Made by a program: the position numbers and the translations under genes
Notes under the pieces: model-generated
What the model saw: the letters and a program-made list of their open reading frames with translations, nothing else
What the model was told of the DNA's origin: nothing
Database searches by the model: none
DNA from: Peronospora farinosa
Taxonomy: Eukaryota > Oomycota > Peronosporomycetes > Peronosporales > Peronosporaceae
Assembly: GCA_947646735.1 (NCBI GenBank)
Contig: CANTFK010000961.1
Span: forward strand, 798,571 to 862,570
Direction: 5' to 3'
DNA length: 64,000 bases
Shown here: piece after piece, positions 20,675 to 31,138 of the stretch
Layout: each line of letters starts with the position of its first letter
How positions within the stretch are numbered: the first letter of the stretch is position 1

Positions 20675-21964
20675 ATGCTCACAAACGAACAAGCAATGCC
20701 CGAACACACGACTCCGAACGATGCAGCACTCCCAAGAACCATTAGCGGGAGTGCAACCCTTAACATTATGGCGCAACAACTCACTCCTTGGGCGCTGTAT
20801 GACTTGTCCGGAGCTCGTGATCCGGACTCACTAGAAACGATGCAGGACTATTTCCGGCGTTTTCGTAAACTGCGAGGAAAGATTCTTGATGGGATCGGAT
20901 ACAAAGCACTGCAACGTTCTTGGTGCGCCTTCATAAGACGTTGGAATCGATTGCTCGAGGATGGTAGCAGCTTCCAGCTGTGGCTTGCCAATCGAGAGAA
21001 ACTTCGCGCCTATCACTTCATCGGCGCGCTACGCGAAAGGTTGTGTGATAATGCTTGGAATGAGGACCGCCTCTGTTTCGTTCATGTCAATGAAGAATGT
21101 CAGTCTTGTGACTCGAATCCACGCCCAGCTCATGACGAATGGAGACGACACATCGCTGAGTGTCCACTCAGTGAACGCGAACAAAGTTGGATAGAGAAGT
21201 ATAAGCGAAGTCTGAGCAAACAGAGGACCTTAATTATTCGTGGTACACCTTGCTGGCAACATCACTCTCGACAGCGGAGTCAATCTCCGCGAAATAATCG
21301 ACGCAGGGAAGCAAACGTTCGCCTGCCCGTCCTGCTGCGCGGTTCTCGCCTCGCAGTCGTGGTGATATATATTCACTTTCATCACGAAAGCATTCGCGCT
21401 CGCGCTCGCATCGGAATAGCCAGACTCCACGGTCTCGTATGGCTGAACAACATCTGGAACGCCGCGAAGAAGAGATCTCCCACGTATCCTGCACGGGTGA
21501 AAACCCAATCCGGTGTATACAATAACTGCGTGCGAATGGCACCGCGCGCTTTTCATGAGCCGACTGTGTCACTGCTCGAGGAGGGTCCTCATGAACCACA
21601 ATACGATCCACAATCTAGCGTACCTGTCCTTCTGCATCCACAAGCGGTGGTGGGCCCTCGCGTCGGTAATGCTGGAGTCCTGGTTGACCAGGACGATGTT
21701 GATCAGGCCGTAAACAAGGCTTCCAATGCTCAGCTGGAAGCTGAGGCTGCCCTTGAGCGTGCTGCACAGGCGGAGAGAACCGCAAGTAAATATCCGGCAG
21801 TCGAACCGCGAAATGCTCGAACAGATGAGGTTTCGAGAATGCCAGGTCCTTGGACGTGCACAGACGGCATCGCAACCGCGCCCGATGTCATCGATGCGTC
21901 GAGTACGGCGAGGAGGCCGATCGACCTACGGACCCTTGAAGCCGGCATCGGAGCCAAGCCGTGA
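20675..21964 (+). CDS. Antisense gene of element 4 (aORF), intact 429-residue frame
   Basis: A single uninterrupted frame of 429 codons starts 59 bp inside the 3' LTR and runs antisense to the element. The N-terminal half (about residues 50-130) is helical with many aromatic and Arg residues (DYFRRFRKLRG, RRWNRLLEDG). A Cys/His cluster CFVHVNEECQSC...HDEWRRHIAEC near residues 134-168 could bind zinc. A basic stretch follows, and the C-terminal part (about residues 348-385) is an Ala/Glu coiled coil (LEAEAALERAAQAERTA). The last 530 bp overlap the chromodomain remnant on the minus strand. It remained open while pol in the same copy was destroyed, which suggests selection or chance. No known family was recognised. 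Confidence 0.55.
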   Translation: MLTNEQAMPEHTTPNDAALPRTISGSATLNIMAQQLTPWALYDLSGARDPDSLETMQDYFRRFRKLRGKILDGIGYKALQRSWCAFIRRWNRLLEDGSSFQLWLANREKLRAYHFIGALRERLCDNAWNEDRLCFVHVNEECQSCDSNPRPAHDEWRRHIAECPLSEREQSWIEKYKRSLSKQRTLIIRGTPCWQHHSRQRSQSPRNNRRREANVRLPVLLRGSRLAVVVIYIHFHHESIRARARIGIARLHGLVWLNNIWNAAKKRSPTYPARVKTQSGVYNNCVRMAPRAFHEPTVSLLEEGPHEPQYDPQSSVPVLLHPQAVVGPRVGNAGVLVDQDDVDQAVNKASNAQLEAEAALERAAQAERTASKYPAVEPRNARTDEVSRMPGPWTCTDGIATAPDVIDASSTARRPIDLRTLEAGIGAKP

Positions 21965-24320
21965 AGCGAAGCCGGATGATATTCCTTTAGCCAGCCCGAC
22001 ATAGAACGTCGGGTGGAGTCGCAATGACTACGGAAAGTCGAGTGTATAAGCGTCGCCAATTGCCTTCAGAACCTTGAATGGACCGATGAAACGTGGCGCG
22101 AGTTTGCTCGCGCCCAGGTTAGTGACCGCTGAATCCCTAGACCCTCTGTGGACAATGATACACGATCGCCTTTCTCAAAGTTGCTCATGTTCTTTTTTCC
22201 GTGTTTGTCAGCGTTTTCTTTCTGCTGGTCTACCGCAGACTGTAGTGCGTCGCGTAAAAACCAAGATGGCTTGACTTTTTAGTATAGACTCGGACACAGC
22301 CATGTCATCAATTGGTCGCGCCTGCTCAATCGGCGCGTATTTGACAGTAGGTGAGCGCTTACCCGAAGACGGTTCAACTAATTCCTGTTCAGTCCATCGA
22401 GCTTAAGGTGATTCCACGTCATGTGGCGTCGAAACAGCAGTCTTTTTTTTGCCTTCTATTGGGCTACTACATTCGCGCTCAAAATATCGAGAGCTGCACT
22501 CGATCCTTGTTTATCACCTTTATCCCCCCATAGTGGAGCCACTAGGTGCCGTGGGTCGCCTCCCGCAAGAAGAGGAGGAACTTGAGGATGAAGAGCCAAA
22601 TTTACAAAAATTGGCGTCAACGTTGAAGTGTGTACGGCATTATTGAGTGCGAGCTCAGCAAGTGGTAAGAATGCACTCCAACTTGTGAATGAAGTAGCAC
22701 AACTTCAAGGACTCAATTCACGCGCTTGGTTTGCCCATCCGGAAACGGATGGGCCGCAGTCGACATCTGTAGTTTTGTACCGAGAAACACGAACAGTGAC
22801 GTCCAAAATGCGGACGTGAATCGCGGATCTTGTTCCGAAACAATATATTCTGGCAGGCCATGATGACGGAACACCGCGTCGATGAAGTGCGCCGCGGTCT
22901 CTGCCGCGGTGACCTTAGCGTGAGCAGGCACGAGATGTGTCATCTTGCTGAATCTGTCAGCAAAAATCAGGATACCCGTTCGAGCTTGACTATCGGGCGC
23001 GAGCCCGAAGATGGAGTCCATCGAAATTGATCGCCAGGTCTCGGCTACAATCGGCAGTGATTGCAGGAGATCCTGCGACGATGGGGATGGCTTCGCACGC
23101 TGGAAGATTTTGCACGTTCGAATCCAGTTTCGTACCCACTTTTACATGTGGGCAGAAAAAGTCTCGAGACACAGCCGCAAAAGTCTTTTTGCATTCTAAA
23201 TAACCGCCAGTAGGGACATCGTGATACTCGTGGATGATTCTTGCATGCAGATCCATGTCGATGGCGATCACCGCGCGAGGAGCATCGAATTGATCGATGC
23301 TATACAGAAGCAAATATCCGTCTAAACTGTATCGATGAATTTGATCGCGCTTGTTTCTTGATAAATCTCCCAGTGCGACATCGCTGGGATCATGCAGATA
23401 ATTGATAATTTTCGCATAGTCTGGATCGCTCTTTTACGCTGCGACGATTTCGTCAAAGAAGCACAGCTCGTGTGTGACTCGAGTTAGTATCAGCGATACA
23501 CATATCGCACATCGGTCATCATCATCCTTGTCATCAGTCGCCTGACGACTTAACGCATTCCGAGCATCGTAGTCGGGAAGTCGTGACAGAGCGTCATCAA
23601 GAACATAAGTCTTGCCCGGATTGTAATGCACGGCAAAATTTTACTCAGAGAAGAATGAGATCCATCGTGCCATCCGTTGAGACAAGTGTGGGCTCTTCAT
23701 CGCTGTGCGCAGCGATGCATGGTCAATATACAAAGAAATGTACGTTCATCAGGCAGATGTACGCGAAACTTGATGATTTCATAGCGCATCTCTATCAAAT
23801 CCTAGTCGTAACCCGGATAGTTCTTCTTAGCTGGTTTCATCTATCGCGACTTATAACTCACGACTCGTTCACGGCCCTCATCATCAAATTGCATGAGGGC
23901 ACAACCGATTGCAAAATCACTGGCGTCGCAAACCACGTGGAACGGCTTGGAATCGTCTGGTAGGACCAGGACTGGCGCTGACGCTAGGCTCTTCTTTACT
24001 GCTTCGTAAGCTGCTTGATTCTCGGGACGCCACAACCACGTGGCGTCTTTCTTTAAGAGTGACGACAAAGGTTGGATATAACCAGCATAATCCTTCGTAT
24101 ACTTGTGCAAATAATTAGCCAAACCAAGCCACTGGCGCAGCTCCGTAGGGTTCTTGGGTGTGGGCCAAGAACAGATGGACGACACCTTCTCTGGATCAGC
24201 TCGAACTTCCGATTTACTCACATAACAACCCAGCACCGTAATCTCCGGTGCACACAATACACACTTCTTAAGATTCGCGTACAACTTGTTGTTCCGCTTA
24301 ACTTAAAACACCTGTTTAAG
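21430..24320 (-). pseudogene. Element 4 pol: RNase H, integrase and chromodomain remnants
   Basis: In minus-strand order: connection and RNase H (YANLKKCVLCAPEITVLGC, LRQWLGLANYLHKYTKDYA, VVCDASDFAIGCALMQ) to about 23840, a tether YNPGKTYVLDDALSRLPDY near 23600, a damaged zinc finger, then integrase core 22713-23021 (SEQDPRFTSAFW and FPDGQTKRVN). Both the second catalytic Asp (to Glu) and the catalytic Glu (to Lys) are changed. The integrase tail GPFKVLKAIGDAYTLDFP with LHPTFYVG is near 22000-22110, and a chromodomain (VDAEGQVR, then GFSPVQDTWE) lies at about 21430-21640. Stops and shifts interrupt all parts. Confidence 0.78.
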
Positions 24321-24976
24321 TGTTTTGAAGGTGAGCTTGAAAATTACTAAGGTTAACCTCAGCGCGAATATGGACAAAGATGTCGTCGAAGTAGCTCAGA
24401 GCAAATTTCCAAAGTGTTTTCAGCACATAACCCGCACTGCAGCGGCCTTCAAAAAATGCTTCAATAGCTTCGACTTGATCTCGAGGCAACGGCTCACAGA
24501 ATACTTCGAACCTGGCACGAGATCAATTTCGTGCCGAATACCACGGTCAGCAGGAGGTTCAGCCGGCATCTTGTCCGGTAACACGTCTGCGTACTCACGA
24601 GCAATGTCGTGAAAAGAGTTATCAGACTCTCGCAGAGCCTGCCGTGACTGTGATAGAAACCATTCCTTTTTACGCGCTGACTTTGGCTCAGCGCTTGGAG
24701 GACGCGCCATATATGCTCCTCGTTCGCCACAGTAATCACCCCGTTGGTGATTAGACAGTTCCTCCCTTAAGGTCATGAATGAAGTGGCGAACCGCAGTCA
24801 GGTATAAAACCATCACCCTGTCGAGGCACTGAATGTCCTTATTAATAATTTCCGGATACACTAGACGGGAGTATCCTAAACTTGACCGTCGTCACTTGAT
24901 GCGGGATCTCCTTCTCGCCGCCGTAAAGCCGTGTGAGAGCCCCTGCTCAACCACAATACGCCCATGTGGGAACCTC

Positions 24977-25340
24977 GGTTCGACCACAATGGGTGATGAT
25001 GAGAATCCCGGTTCGACCACAATGGGTGATGATGAGAATCCCGGTTCGACCATCATGCGCTCGCGTGGGGACTTCTTCCCTTACACGTTGTACACGTGTG
25101 AGAGACCCCTGCTCAACCACAAAATGCCCAAGTGAAAGCCTCGGTTCGACGACAGTGGGTGATGATGGGGACTCCGGTTCGACCGTCATGATCTTGCGTG
25201 GGGACTTTGTCCGTCCACGTCACATTCGTTGGCGAGACCTTGCTCGTCGTCACAATGCCCTTGTGGGAGCCCCTTCTAGACCACAATAGGTGCAGATGGG
25301 AACACCAGTCCGACCACTGCACATTCACGTCCGGAAACCC
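24977..25340. repeat. 33-bp tandem repeats in element 4 spacer
   Basis: GGTTCGACCACAATGGGTGA begins units at 24977 and 25010, with a third, diverging unit from 25043; the period is 33 bp. Degenerate versions with GGTTCGAC and GTGGGGAC cores recur to about 25340. It lies where protease is joined to RT. Elements 1, 2 and 3 also have repeats at that place. Confidence 0.75.
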
Positions 25341-25873
25341 CGGTTCAACCGCGTCAATGACGCGCCGCGGGAATCCTTGTTTGATCACATCGTTCTACTC
25401 GCTGTGGAGCGAGGAGTCACTGTCACTTTCGTAGCACAAGCAGTGCATAGCGGGCCATCTCTCGCTCTGCACACTTCCAGCGTCGTGAAATTGTGATCCA
25501 CGGCTGTGAAGTTCGGCCAGTCACTTGTACATCGTCAAGAGATAGGTCAACACTTCACTGACATCGATCTTGCGTCGGAGTCTCACTGGTCTGGCTAACA
25601 GTCGATCTGGGGCTTATAACGTGCCAACCTTGGCATTCCATTATGTAAACGAAAGCATAATTTATCGCGATCATAAAGAAATAAGTGTTACTGCGAAATC
25701 CTTTCATACGTATACAGCAACGATACTTCGCACCGCGATACGAGGTGTGGTTATCCGTAAGCTAGATTGACGACGACTTGTCCAGGTTCCTCACGGACCT
25801 GAATGCTGGGAGGCAGCGTCGATAAACAAGATTCACGAAGGATTTTTTTTGGTCTCTTCTAAGTCCAGGAATA

Positions 25874-25910
25874 CTCGTAGATGTCGCCGGACACCGGCGA
25901 CATCTACGAG
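25874..25910. repeat. Perfect 17-bp inverted repeat in element 4
   Basis: CTCGTAGATGTCGCCGG (25874-25890), loop ACA, and its exact complement (25894-25910). It is the longest of the many perfect hairpins in the retroelements that I checked. Confidence 0.95.
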
Positions 25911-25980
25911 CATGTGCGGACGGTACATCACCTTCATGATAGACGTCCACTACTAGCACCGATATCGGCGCTGGCGCACG

Positions 25981-26935
25981 TCACTTAGCAGCGCGATGCC
26001 CTGGATTTCGACAACGAAAGCAAACCATTTGACGCCCGGTGTGAGCATCGCCCTTATGGGGAATGACACGTCGTCGGTCACTCGACGACTCAATCACGTC
26101 GATATTCATAGGATCCGGACTAGAAGACCGGGAAACGGTAGCGACCGATGGCTAGGCATAGTCCTTTGTGAACCTTAAGTCCTCACGGGGTGCGATGGCA
26201 AAACCTCCTCCAATGTGGCAGGCTCGGCACGCTCCAGTGATAAGCGGGTCTTCCGTTCACGCATACCATCCACAAAGACATTCACCTGCGTGTACATGTC
26301 CATGGGGTGCGTGATAATACACGACGTCAGATGCCTAGCCATCTGCACGTAGCCGGGCATCTCCATTTTACCCTGTCGCATAGACAGGAACCTTGAGCGC
26401 ACCAATTTCTCCTCTTGCGGTGGCTCGAAAGCAAGCCAAAGATCGTCCTGGATGGTATATAGGGTGGGAAACGCGTGCTCGTCCACAACAAGCTTACCAA
26501 GGGCTCATTCCTTGTCTTTCCCGGTAAGGCGGGAAAGAAGAAAGTTGACCTTCGCCTGTGGAGCCTCAAGAAGTCTCAACGCGATGGCGATGTCAACTTT
26601 TCGGAACCACCGATTCAGCGACAACCGGTCCATACCTTCTCCTGAGTAAGAGGAGGTTTCCATCTTCACGGCCCCATTACGTGAAGGACGCGAGGGAGTA
26701 AAGCCTCGCCGGTTGGACTCGGCGAGCTCGCGTGCCATAAACTTATTTATGAAGAGACGTTGTGTATCAGGGATCGCTGGTATCATTAGCGACTCGACGA
26801 ATGCCTCTCCCGATATCGCCGCGGTGCGATTAAGGGCATCCCCAAAGTACCAGTAAGAGGAGGGAAGGTTTCGTGATTCGGAAATAAATCCGGAGCGTTA
26901 AAGAACGCCATTTCGCTCATCCCAAACTCGGGCAT
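25981..26935 (-). pseudogene. Element 4 gag remnant
   Basis: The first ATG is at 26935, 9 bp past the primer site. Coding traces change frame: 26786-26505 ([28 protein letters not shown]), then 26486-26175 ([21 protein letters not shown], typical gag core), and a zinc knuckle at 26022-25981 reading CFRCRNPGHRAAK then TGA in place of the last Cys. Confidence 0.75.
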
Positions 26936-26943
26936 AGGAAGGA

Positions 26944-26959
26944 CTACTAAGTGCTACCA
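26944..26959 (-). other. Element 4 primer binding site
   Basis: The minus strand reads TGGTAGCACTTAGTAG two bases inside the 5' LTR, sharing its first 11 bases with the sites of elements 1 and 3. Confidence 0.65.
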
Positions 26960-26961
26960 GT

Positions 26962-27301
26962 TGTAACGGGGCTAGAACATACCGTCACTAGCTTACACGC
27001 GCGCTTGAGGAAGACTTAAGCCCAAGTATTAGGTATTAAGTAAATTTAACTCTTTTTATATTTTGGTTTTAATTCGTACTAATTACGAAGACTTTTAGTC
27101 GTAATCAATACGACAGTGTTCCCGCCTTTCGGGAACCACACAATTTCAGGCTAATTTATCATTGGTCCATATTGGGACTTTAGGCCCCAATAATAAACCA
27201 ATAATAAATTGCCACGCTGTGCCCGCTATTCGGGCCCAGCACCTGCCTACATATGTAATTGTTTATTTGTGTTAACTATGTGTGTAATGTGGCCCATTAC
27301 A
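26962..27301 (-). repeat. Element 4 5' LTR
   Basis: This 340-bp copy has the same length as 20277-20616 with about six substitutions. Right of it, CTTCG begins unrelated sequence. Confidence 0.92.
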
Positions 27302-27328
27302 CTTCGCACTGTAAGGAAGATCCACATA

Positions 27329-27740
27329 ATGGTTGTTAGCAGTGACTTAGAATCGGATCTTAGCGAATAAGACGCTGAAGTAGATCGATGCAACATTTGC
27401 ATGGCTATAGTGCCGGATAGTGTAAAAATGTTTGACGATCAACGTGCTAGATCACAACATTCTAATAAGATCATGGTCCGAAATTTGGTACACTTTTTAA
27501 ATCTTGTACCCATGCGGATCAAAGATACAAGACGATCGCGGGTGCTGAAAGAGACTGACATGCAAAAAGTGTGGCCGTCGTTATCATTCTTCGAACAAGG
27601 TTTTTTGCGTGTATGCTGCTTCCGTGGATGTCCATGATGTTAAAAGATTTCCAATGGAAGAGTTTTACAATTTGATTCGCAAGTGGTACGTGCTGAACAA
27701 TAATGCTGGTATGCTCTTACCAAAAGCAGAAATATATTAG
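27329..27740 (+). pseudogene. Unassigned disrupted gene relic
   Basis: From ATG 27329 the frame reads through an acidic start (SSDLESDLSE) and a stop TAA at codon 14, then stays open to 27637 with CNICMAIVPDSVKMF and VRNLVHFLNLVPMRI. A frame change near 27595 continues with VFCVYAASVDVHDVKRFPM and FYNLIRKWYVLNNNAGML to TAG 27738. The composition looks like a real protein rather than random sequence, but no family was recognised. It is damaged by one nonsense and one frameshift. Confidence 0.4.
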
Positions 27741-27831
27741 GGCGCTCGCCAAAAATGGCTCTTGCTGATCATTTCAGTACCAGCATCTTTGGCATTATAG
27801 CGAGCCATTTTTTTTGCCAAGCTTGCCTTCT

Positions 27832-28080
27832 TTACAGCATAAGTAGTGACATTCGACCTTTCGCCTGCACATTGTAATAAGCTGTTGTCGAGGTACTGCT
27901 GTACGATTTCTCCTGAACCATGGCAATTTCGATTGCCTTCTTCAACGTCGCTAATAACTTTATAAGGGCTACTAAAGCTTTTAAGTGTAGGTGGGTGCCA
28001 AAGGTTGCCTCATTCATCATCAAGCAATCTTTGCCAGCTGCGTCGCGGAAGTCGTGACCCGTCTTTCTGCGTTCTGTCAT
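27832..28080 (-). pseudogene. Gag fragment of an element 2-like retrotransposon
   Basis: The segment TLKKAIEIAMVQEKSYSSTS, followed by TTAYY, matches the element 5 gag EEAIDIALVEDQSYNSALAT, AYY. It is a short relic with no LTR recognisable next to it. Confidence 0.5.
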
Positions 28081-28159
28081 GTAAGTAGAAAGTGTACGAC
28101 TGATTTATGTTAATATATATTAGATACAAATCAAAGCTATTAGCCAATATACAATGATT

Positions 28160-28296
28160 GGATGCACGTCTCTCCAGATGCGCATCCCTTCATGGCAAGC
28201 GTATATATGTACTTAGGCTCGCGAATAACATCCGTCTGTGACGTCATTCAATGACGCCAATCCCCTCTGGCCGTCATCCTAATGAATGTCGATAAA
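28160..28296. repeat. Repeat D fragment, left flank of element 3
   Basis: The GATGCGCAT and GACGTCATTCAATG blocks match positions 1-95. Repeat D resumes at 35788 after element 3. Element 3 entered this D copy about 52 bp past the GACGTCATTCAATG block, nearly the same place as element 1 in its copy. Confidence 0.55.
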
Positions 28297-28671
28297 TGTA
28301 GCAGAGCTACACATTTAATCTAAGTACCCTACACTAGATTAATTACTATAACAGTAATCATAATATGTAGACTTTGTTATTGGAAGATGTATCGTCTAAA
28401 CATCTGTGTATGATGTATCTAGTACGATGTATCGTCTATACATCTGTGTATGATGTACCTAGTACGATGTATCGTCTATACATCTGTGTATGATGTACTT
28501 AGGGTACGATTATCGAATAGGGGGGATACGGTATTATCGAATACAGTATCTTAACGCTCTTACTTTATACCTCTCTAAAGAGAAGTATCAAGAATACATT
28601 ATATGCAATAGAGGAAGCTTCAACCGTAAACTTTGGGAATGATGTTACAACCGTCGTGTAACCCCGTTACA
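28297..28671 (-). repeat. Element 3 3' LTR (short form)
   Basis: This 375-bp LTR starts TGTAGCAGAGCTACACA and ends CCCCGTTACA. It lacks a block of about 324 bp present in the other LTR (about 35148-35471) and holds three 40-bp units at 28386-28505, where the other has two. Confidence 0.82.
28386..28505. repeat. Three 40-bp tandem units in element 3 LTR
   Basis: Units start GATGTATCGTCTA at 28386, 28426 and 28466, each with CATCTGTGTATGATGTA. Each unit holds hairpin-forming arms (GATGTAT.../ATACATC). The other LTR has two units at 35546-35625. Confidence 0.93.
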
Positions 28672-28684
28672 CCCTCCTTCGCCA
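28672..28684 (-). other. Element 3 polypurine tract
   Basis: The minus strand reads GGCGAAGGAGGG against the 3' LTR, a purine run in the expected place. Confidence 0.5.
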
Positions 28685-28779
28685 TACTGACGTTCCCATA
28701 GAATGTCATTCGACATTTTTCCTCTTAGAGGTATTGCTTTAGCGAACGTCAAACCTTACGGTTGTTCACGGCACCTAAC

Positions 28780-30044
28780 ATGACGCCTCCTGGCAGTGAG
28801 TCACAGCCTCTACGGGATCTCATTGAGGGCGACCTTGACGAAGCGGTTGATTACGAAAGTGACACCGTCTTTGTGGGACCCGATGGGTTCCCTATTTAAC
28901 ACCCTTACGGGTGAAGATGACACTAGTCATGCACCGAATCCGTTCCCTGAACGTGGTGCAGCAGATGTGCGAACAGCGTTACGTGACCTGCCTGACGTAT
29001 CATCAACGGTAACGGTTACCAACCCACTCGACGAACAACAGCAGCAGACCACTGGTCAAGAAGAAGGGCCGGACGAAAAATATGGCTAGGCTTCAGGGCC
29101 ACCGACAGTATAGGTTCAAGCCACCTACAGCCTTAAGGAGGTATTTGGTCAGTCCTTAGCAGGCTGGGCCATCGGGCCTGAGGCCATTTCGCCTGAGGAT
29201 GTCGCTACGCGAACGGATCTTCGACAACGCTATATGGAACCTCATATCACTACGCAAAGCCTATACTTGGCACGACTCACTAGGCAAGCACGTGGTGCAA
29301 CAACCCCTGCCATAAAGGGTGTTTACATCCTTCTATTTGCGGGAAAAAACAAAAAGGGAGAGGATACGGCTTTTATCCTCTGGGCGCATTATACGCGACG
29401 TTTAAGCAGCATGTGGGCTCTTTGGTCAAGTGCCGACGTGGCAGATGTTCGTCTCGAACGAAAAATGCGTTACGATTACGCTATACTGAGATCTTATGGA
29501 AAGTTGAAGTCTCAACGAGCGCAATATGCGTCTGCTACCCAGCACCCCAATGTTTCGGCTACACCTGTAGCCGCGTGTTTACGACAGGCCAAGGCCGCTA
29601 ACTCGCCTACCCTAACACTACTGGTAAGAAGCGCCATCGCCAACAGGTTGGCCCTGCGCACGACGTTCAAAAACTTCCACGGCGTACGGGCAATCCTGCC
29701 AAAGGGGAACCTCGAACTCCTATAAGTTCCACGACTCAGGATATTCCCGCCACTTCACCAGATACTGGTTTTGACCATGGCGGCGAAGTTTCTGCAGAAG
29801 ACGTTCCAGATGGAACTGAAGGTTCCCCTGCTCATCAAGCATGCCGGAAGGGGCCAGTGTACCGGCACAATTTCATGACGAGCTACTTCAAGAGGTGAAG
29901 TATCTGCGTGAGACTGTGCAGAAGATGAATACTCGCCTCGAGTGGTTAAAGCAGAGTTCAATTCGAGTGATGGGACAGCTTGACCTCTTGGTCCAGATGA
30001 TCCGTCATGCGGCAATGCCAATAATCTCGGCGCGAGTGCCTTAG
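28780..30044 (+). pseudogene. Antisense gene of element 3 (aORF), decayed
   Basis: ATG 28780 opens a short frame with DLDEAVDYESDTVFVGPDG, carrying the VDY motif seen in elements 1 and 2; it stops at 28899 but another frame continues 28796-29089. A 163-codon frame 29234-29725 (LYLARLTRQARG, FILWAHYTRRLSSMWALW) and a last frame 29841-30044 with a coiled coil (LLQEVKYLRETVQKMNTRLE) follow. The end overlaps the integrase tail on the minus strand by about 290 bp. Order and position match the antisense genes of elements 1, 2 and 4. Confidence 0.55.
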
Positions 30045-31123
30045 CATTCACGTGGGACGAATCCCGATATGGCTTGAGCATGCCGACGTAGAACACGGGA
30101 TGTGTACGCAACTGCGCGACAAATCAAGCGTATACGCTAATCCCTTTTTGGCCACGAACGTTACGAGTCCGATAAAGCGCGGGAGCAATTTTTTTTAAAG
30201 ACGGCAGACACTACTCTAGTAGGTAGGTTCTTAGCATTTAGTAAGACTTGGTTTCCGACCTCATAATCATTAATACAACCTCTGCCTTTCGCATCTGCAT
30301 ATTCCTTTTGTTTATCTTGACTATCAGCCATTGCATCTTGCACATGTCGTAAGACATTTAGTCGCGTTGCGAGAAACGCATTTACCTGTTTCTTAACAGT
30401 GTTAGGGCTGACATCAGCAAGCCGATCGGCAACCTCTCCTCCACCAAGCCCTAAACTACTCGGTGGTAGCGTTAACGGAACGCGTGGATGCGTGAGGCCG
30501 TTTACACAGAACAGAGTATAACCTGTTGAGGTATGCACGGAGTTATTGAGCGCCAACTCAACTACAGGGGGCATAGAGCTCCATCGCTCAGGCGTTTCAG
30601 CACAAACGCTTCGGAGGATATCTTCAACAACGCGAATTACGCGCTCGGTTTGACAATCAGTCTGCGGATGATCCGCTGTGGACATGTCCAAACGGGTGCC
30701 CAGCACCTGAAAGACGGACTTCCAAAATTTACTCGTAAAAAGAGGATCACGATCAGATACAATTGCCACTGGCAAGCCATGTTGGCGAAATACTTGAATT
30801 ACAAACAGCTCCGCTTTACCCACACCATCGATCGAGTCTGGCACAGCTGCTAAGTGAGCCATCTTGCTCAAACGGTTCACAAAGACCATTATACCTGTAT
30901 TGCCATGCGAATCTTTCGGTAGGCCAAATACAAAGTCCATACTAATGGACTCCCAGCACCCAGTGGGAATAGGCAAACTAGCCAAAGGCGCTGCCGAATG
31001 GGGCGATGGTTTCACTTGTTGACACGTTTCACACGTACGCACATATGTGCTCACCCATATAATCTCGTCATGAGGAAACACAATACGCGGAGGATCCGCC
31101 ACATCTGTACGATAGTACAACAT
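29755..31123 (-). pseudogene. Element 3 pol: integrase
   Basis: The zinc-finger Cys pair (CETCQQVKPSPHS), first catalytic Asp in SMDFVFGLPKD, second in SDRDPLFTSKFW and Glu in HPQTDCQTERV are all present, so the DDE triad is intact. The frame is open to 30161 and a tail fragment (MRTHPVFYVGMLKPY) follows at 30111. The chromodomain is not clearly seen; the region left of 29900 is degenerate and shared with the antisense gene. Confidence 0.83.
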
Positions 31124-31138
31124 CCCCTCATCGATAGA

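Larger units (their letters stand above)
24321..25960 (-). pseudogene. Element 4 pol: protease spacer and deleted reverse transcriptase
   Basis: The RT start is seen in 24420-24776 (MPAEPPADRGIRHEIDLVPGS) but jumps, after about 40 residues, to a short remnant with FDDIFVH near 24374-24391. Roughly 130 codons of the RT palm, including the first catalytic Asp, are deleted. Upstream (24940-25340) the spacer is a tandem array. A protease-like segment should lie near 25400-25960, but no intact DSGA motif was found. Confidence 0.68.
20277..27301 (-). mobile_element. Element 4: degenerate Ty3/gypsy chromovirus-type retrotransposon
   Basis: Two 340-bp LTRs at 20277-20616 and 26962-27301 differ at about 6 positions by eye. 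The minus strand encodes gag, protease region, RT, RNase H, integrase and chromodomain remnants; the plus strand has a 429-codon antisense frame at 20675-21964. It lies inside the element 2 3' LTR. The flanks AACGA and CTTCG do not form a target duplication, and the LTR of element 2 does not resume on the right, so a deletion or recombination followed insertion. Pol is far more damaged than the LTRs suggest, so the copy was probably moved by proteins of a relative. Confidence 0.88.

Noticed and set aside
28386..28505. CRISPR-like array of 40-bp repeats
   Set aside because: Units are directly tandem with no spacers and lie in an LTR of a eukaryotic element.
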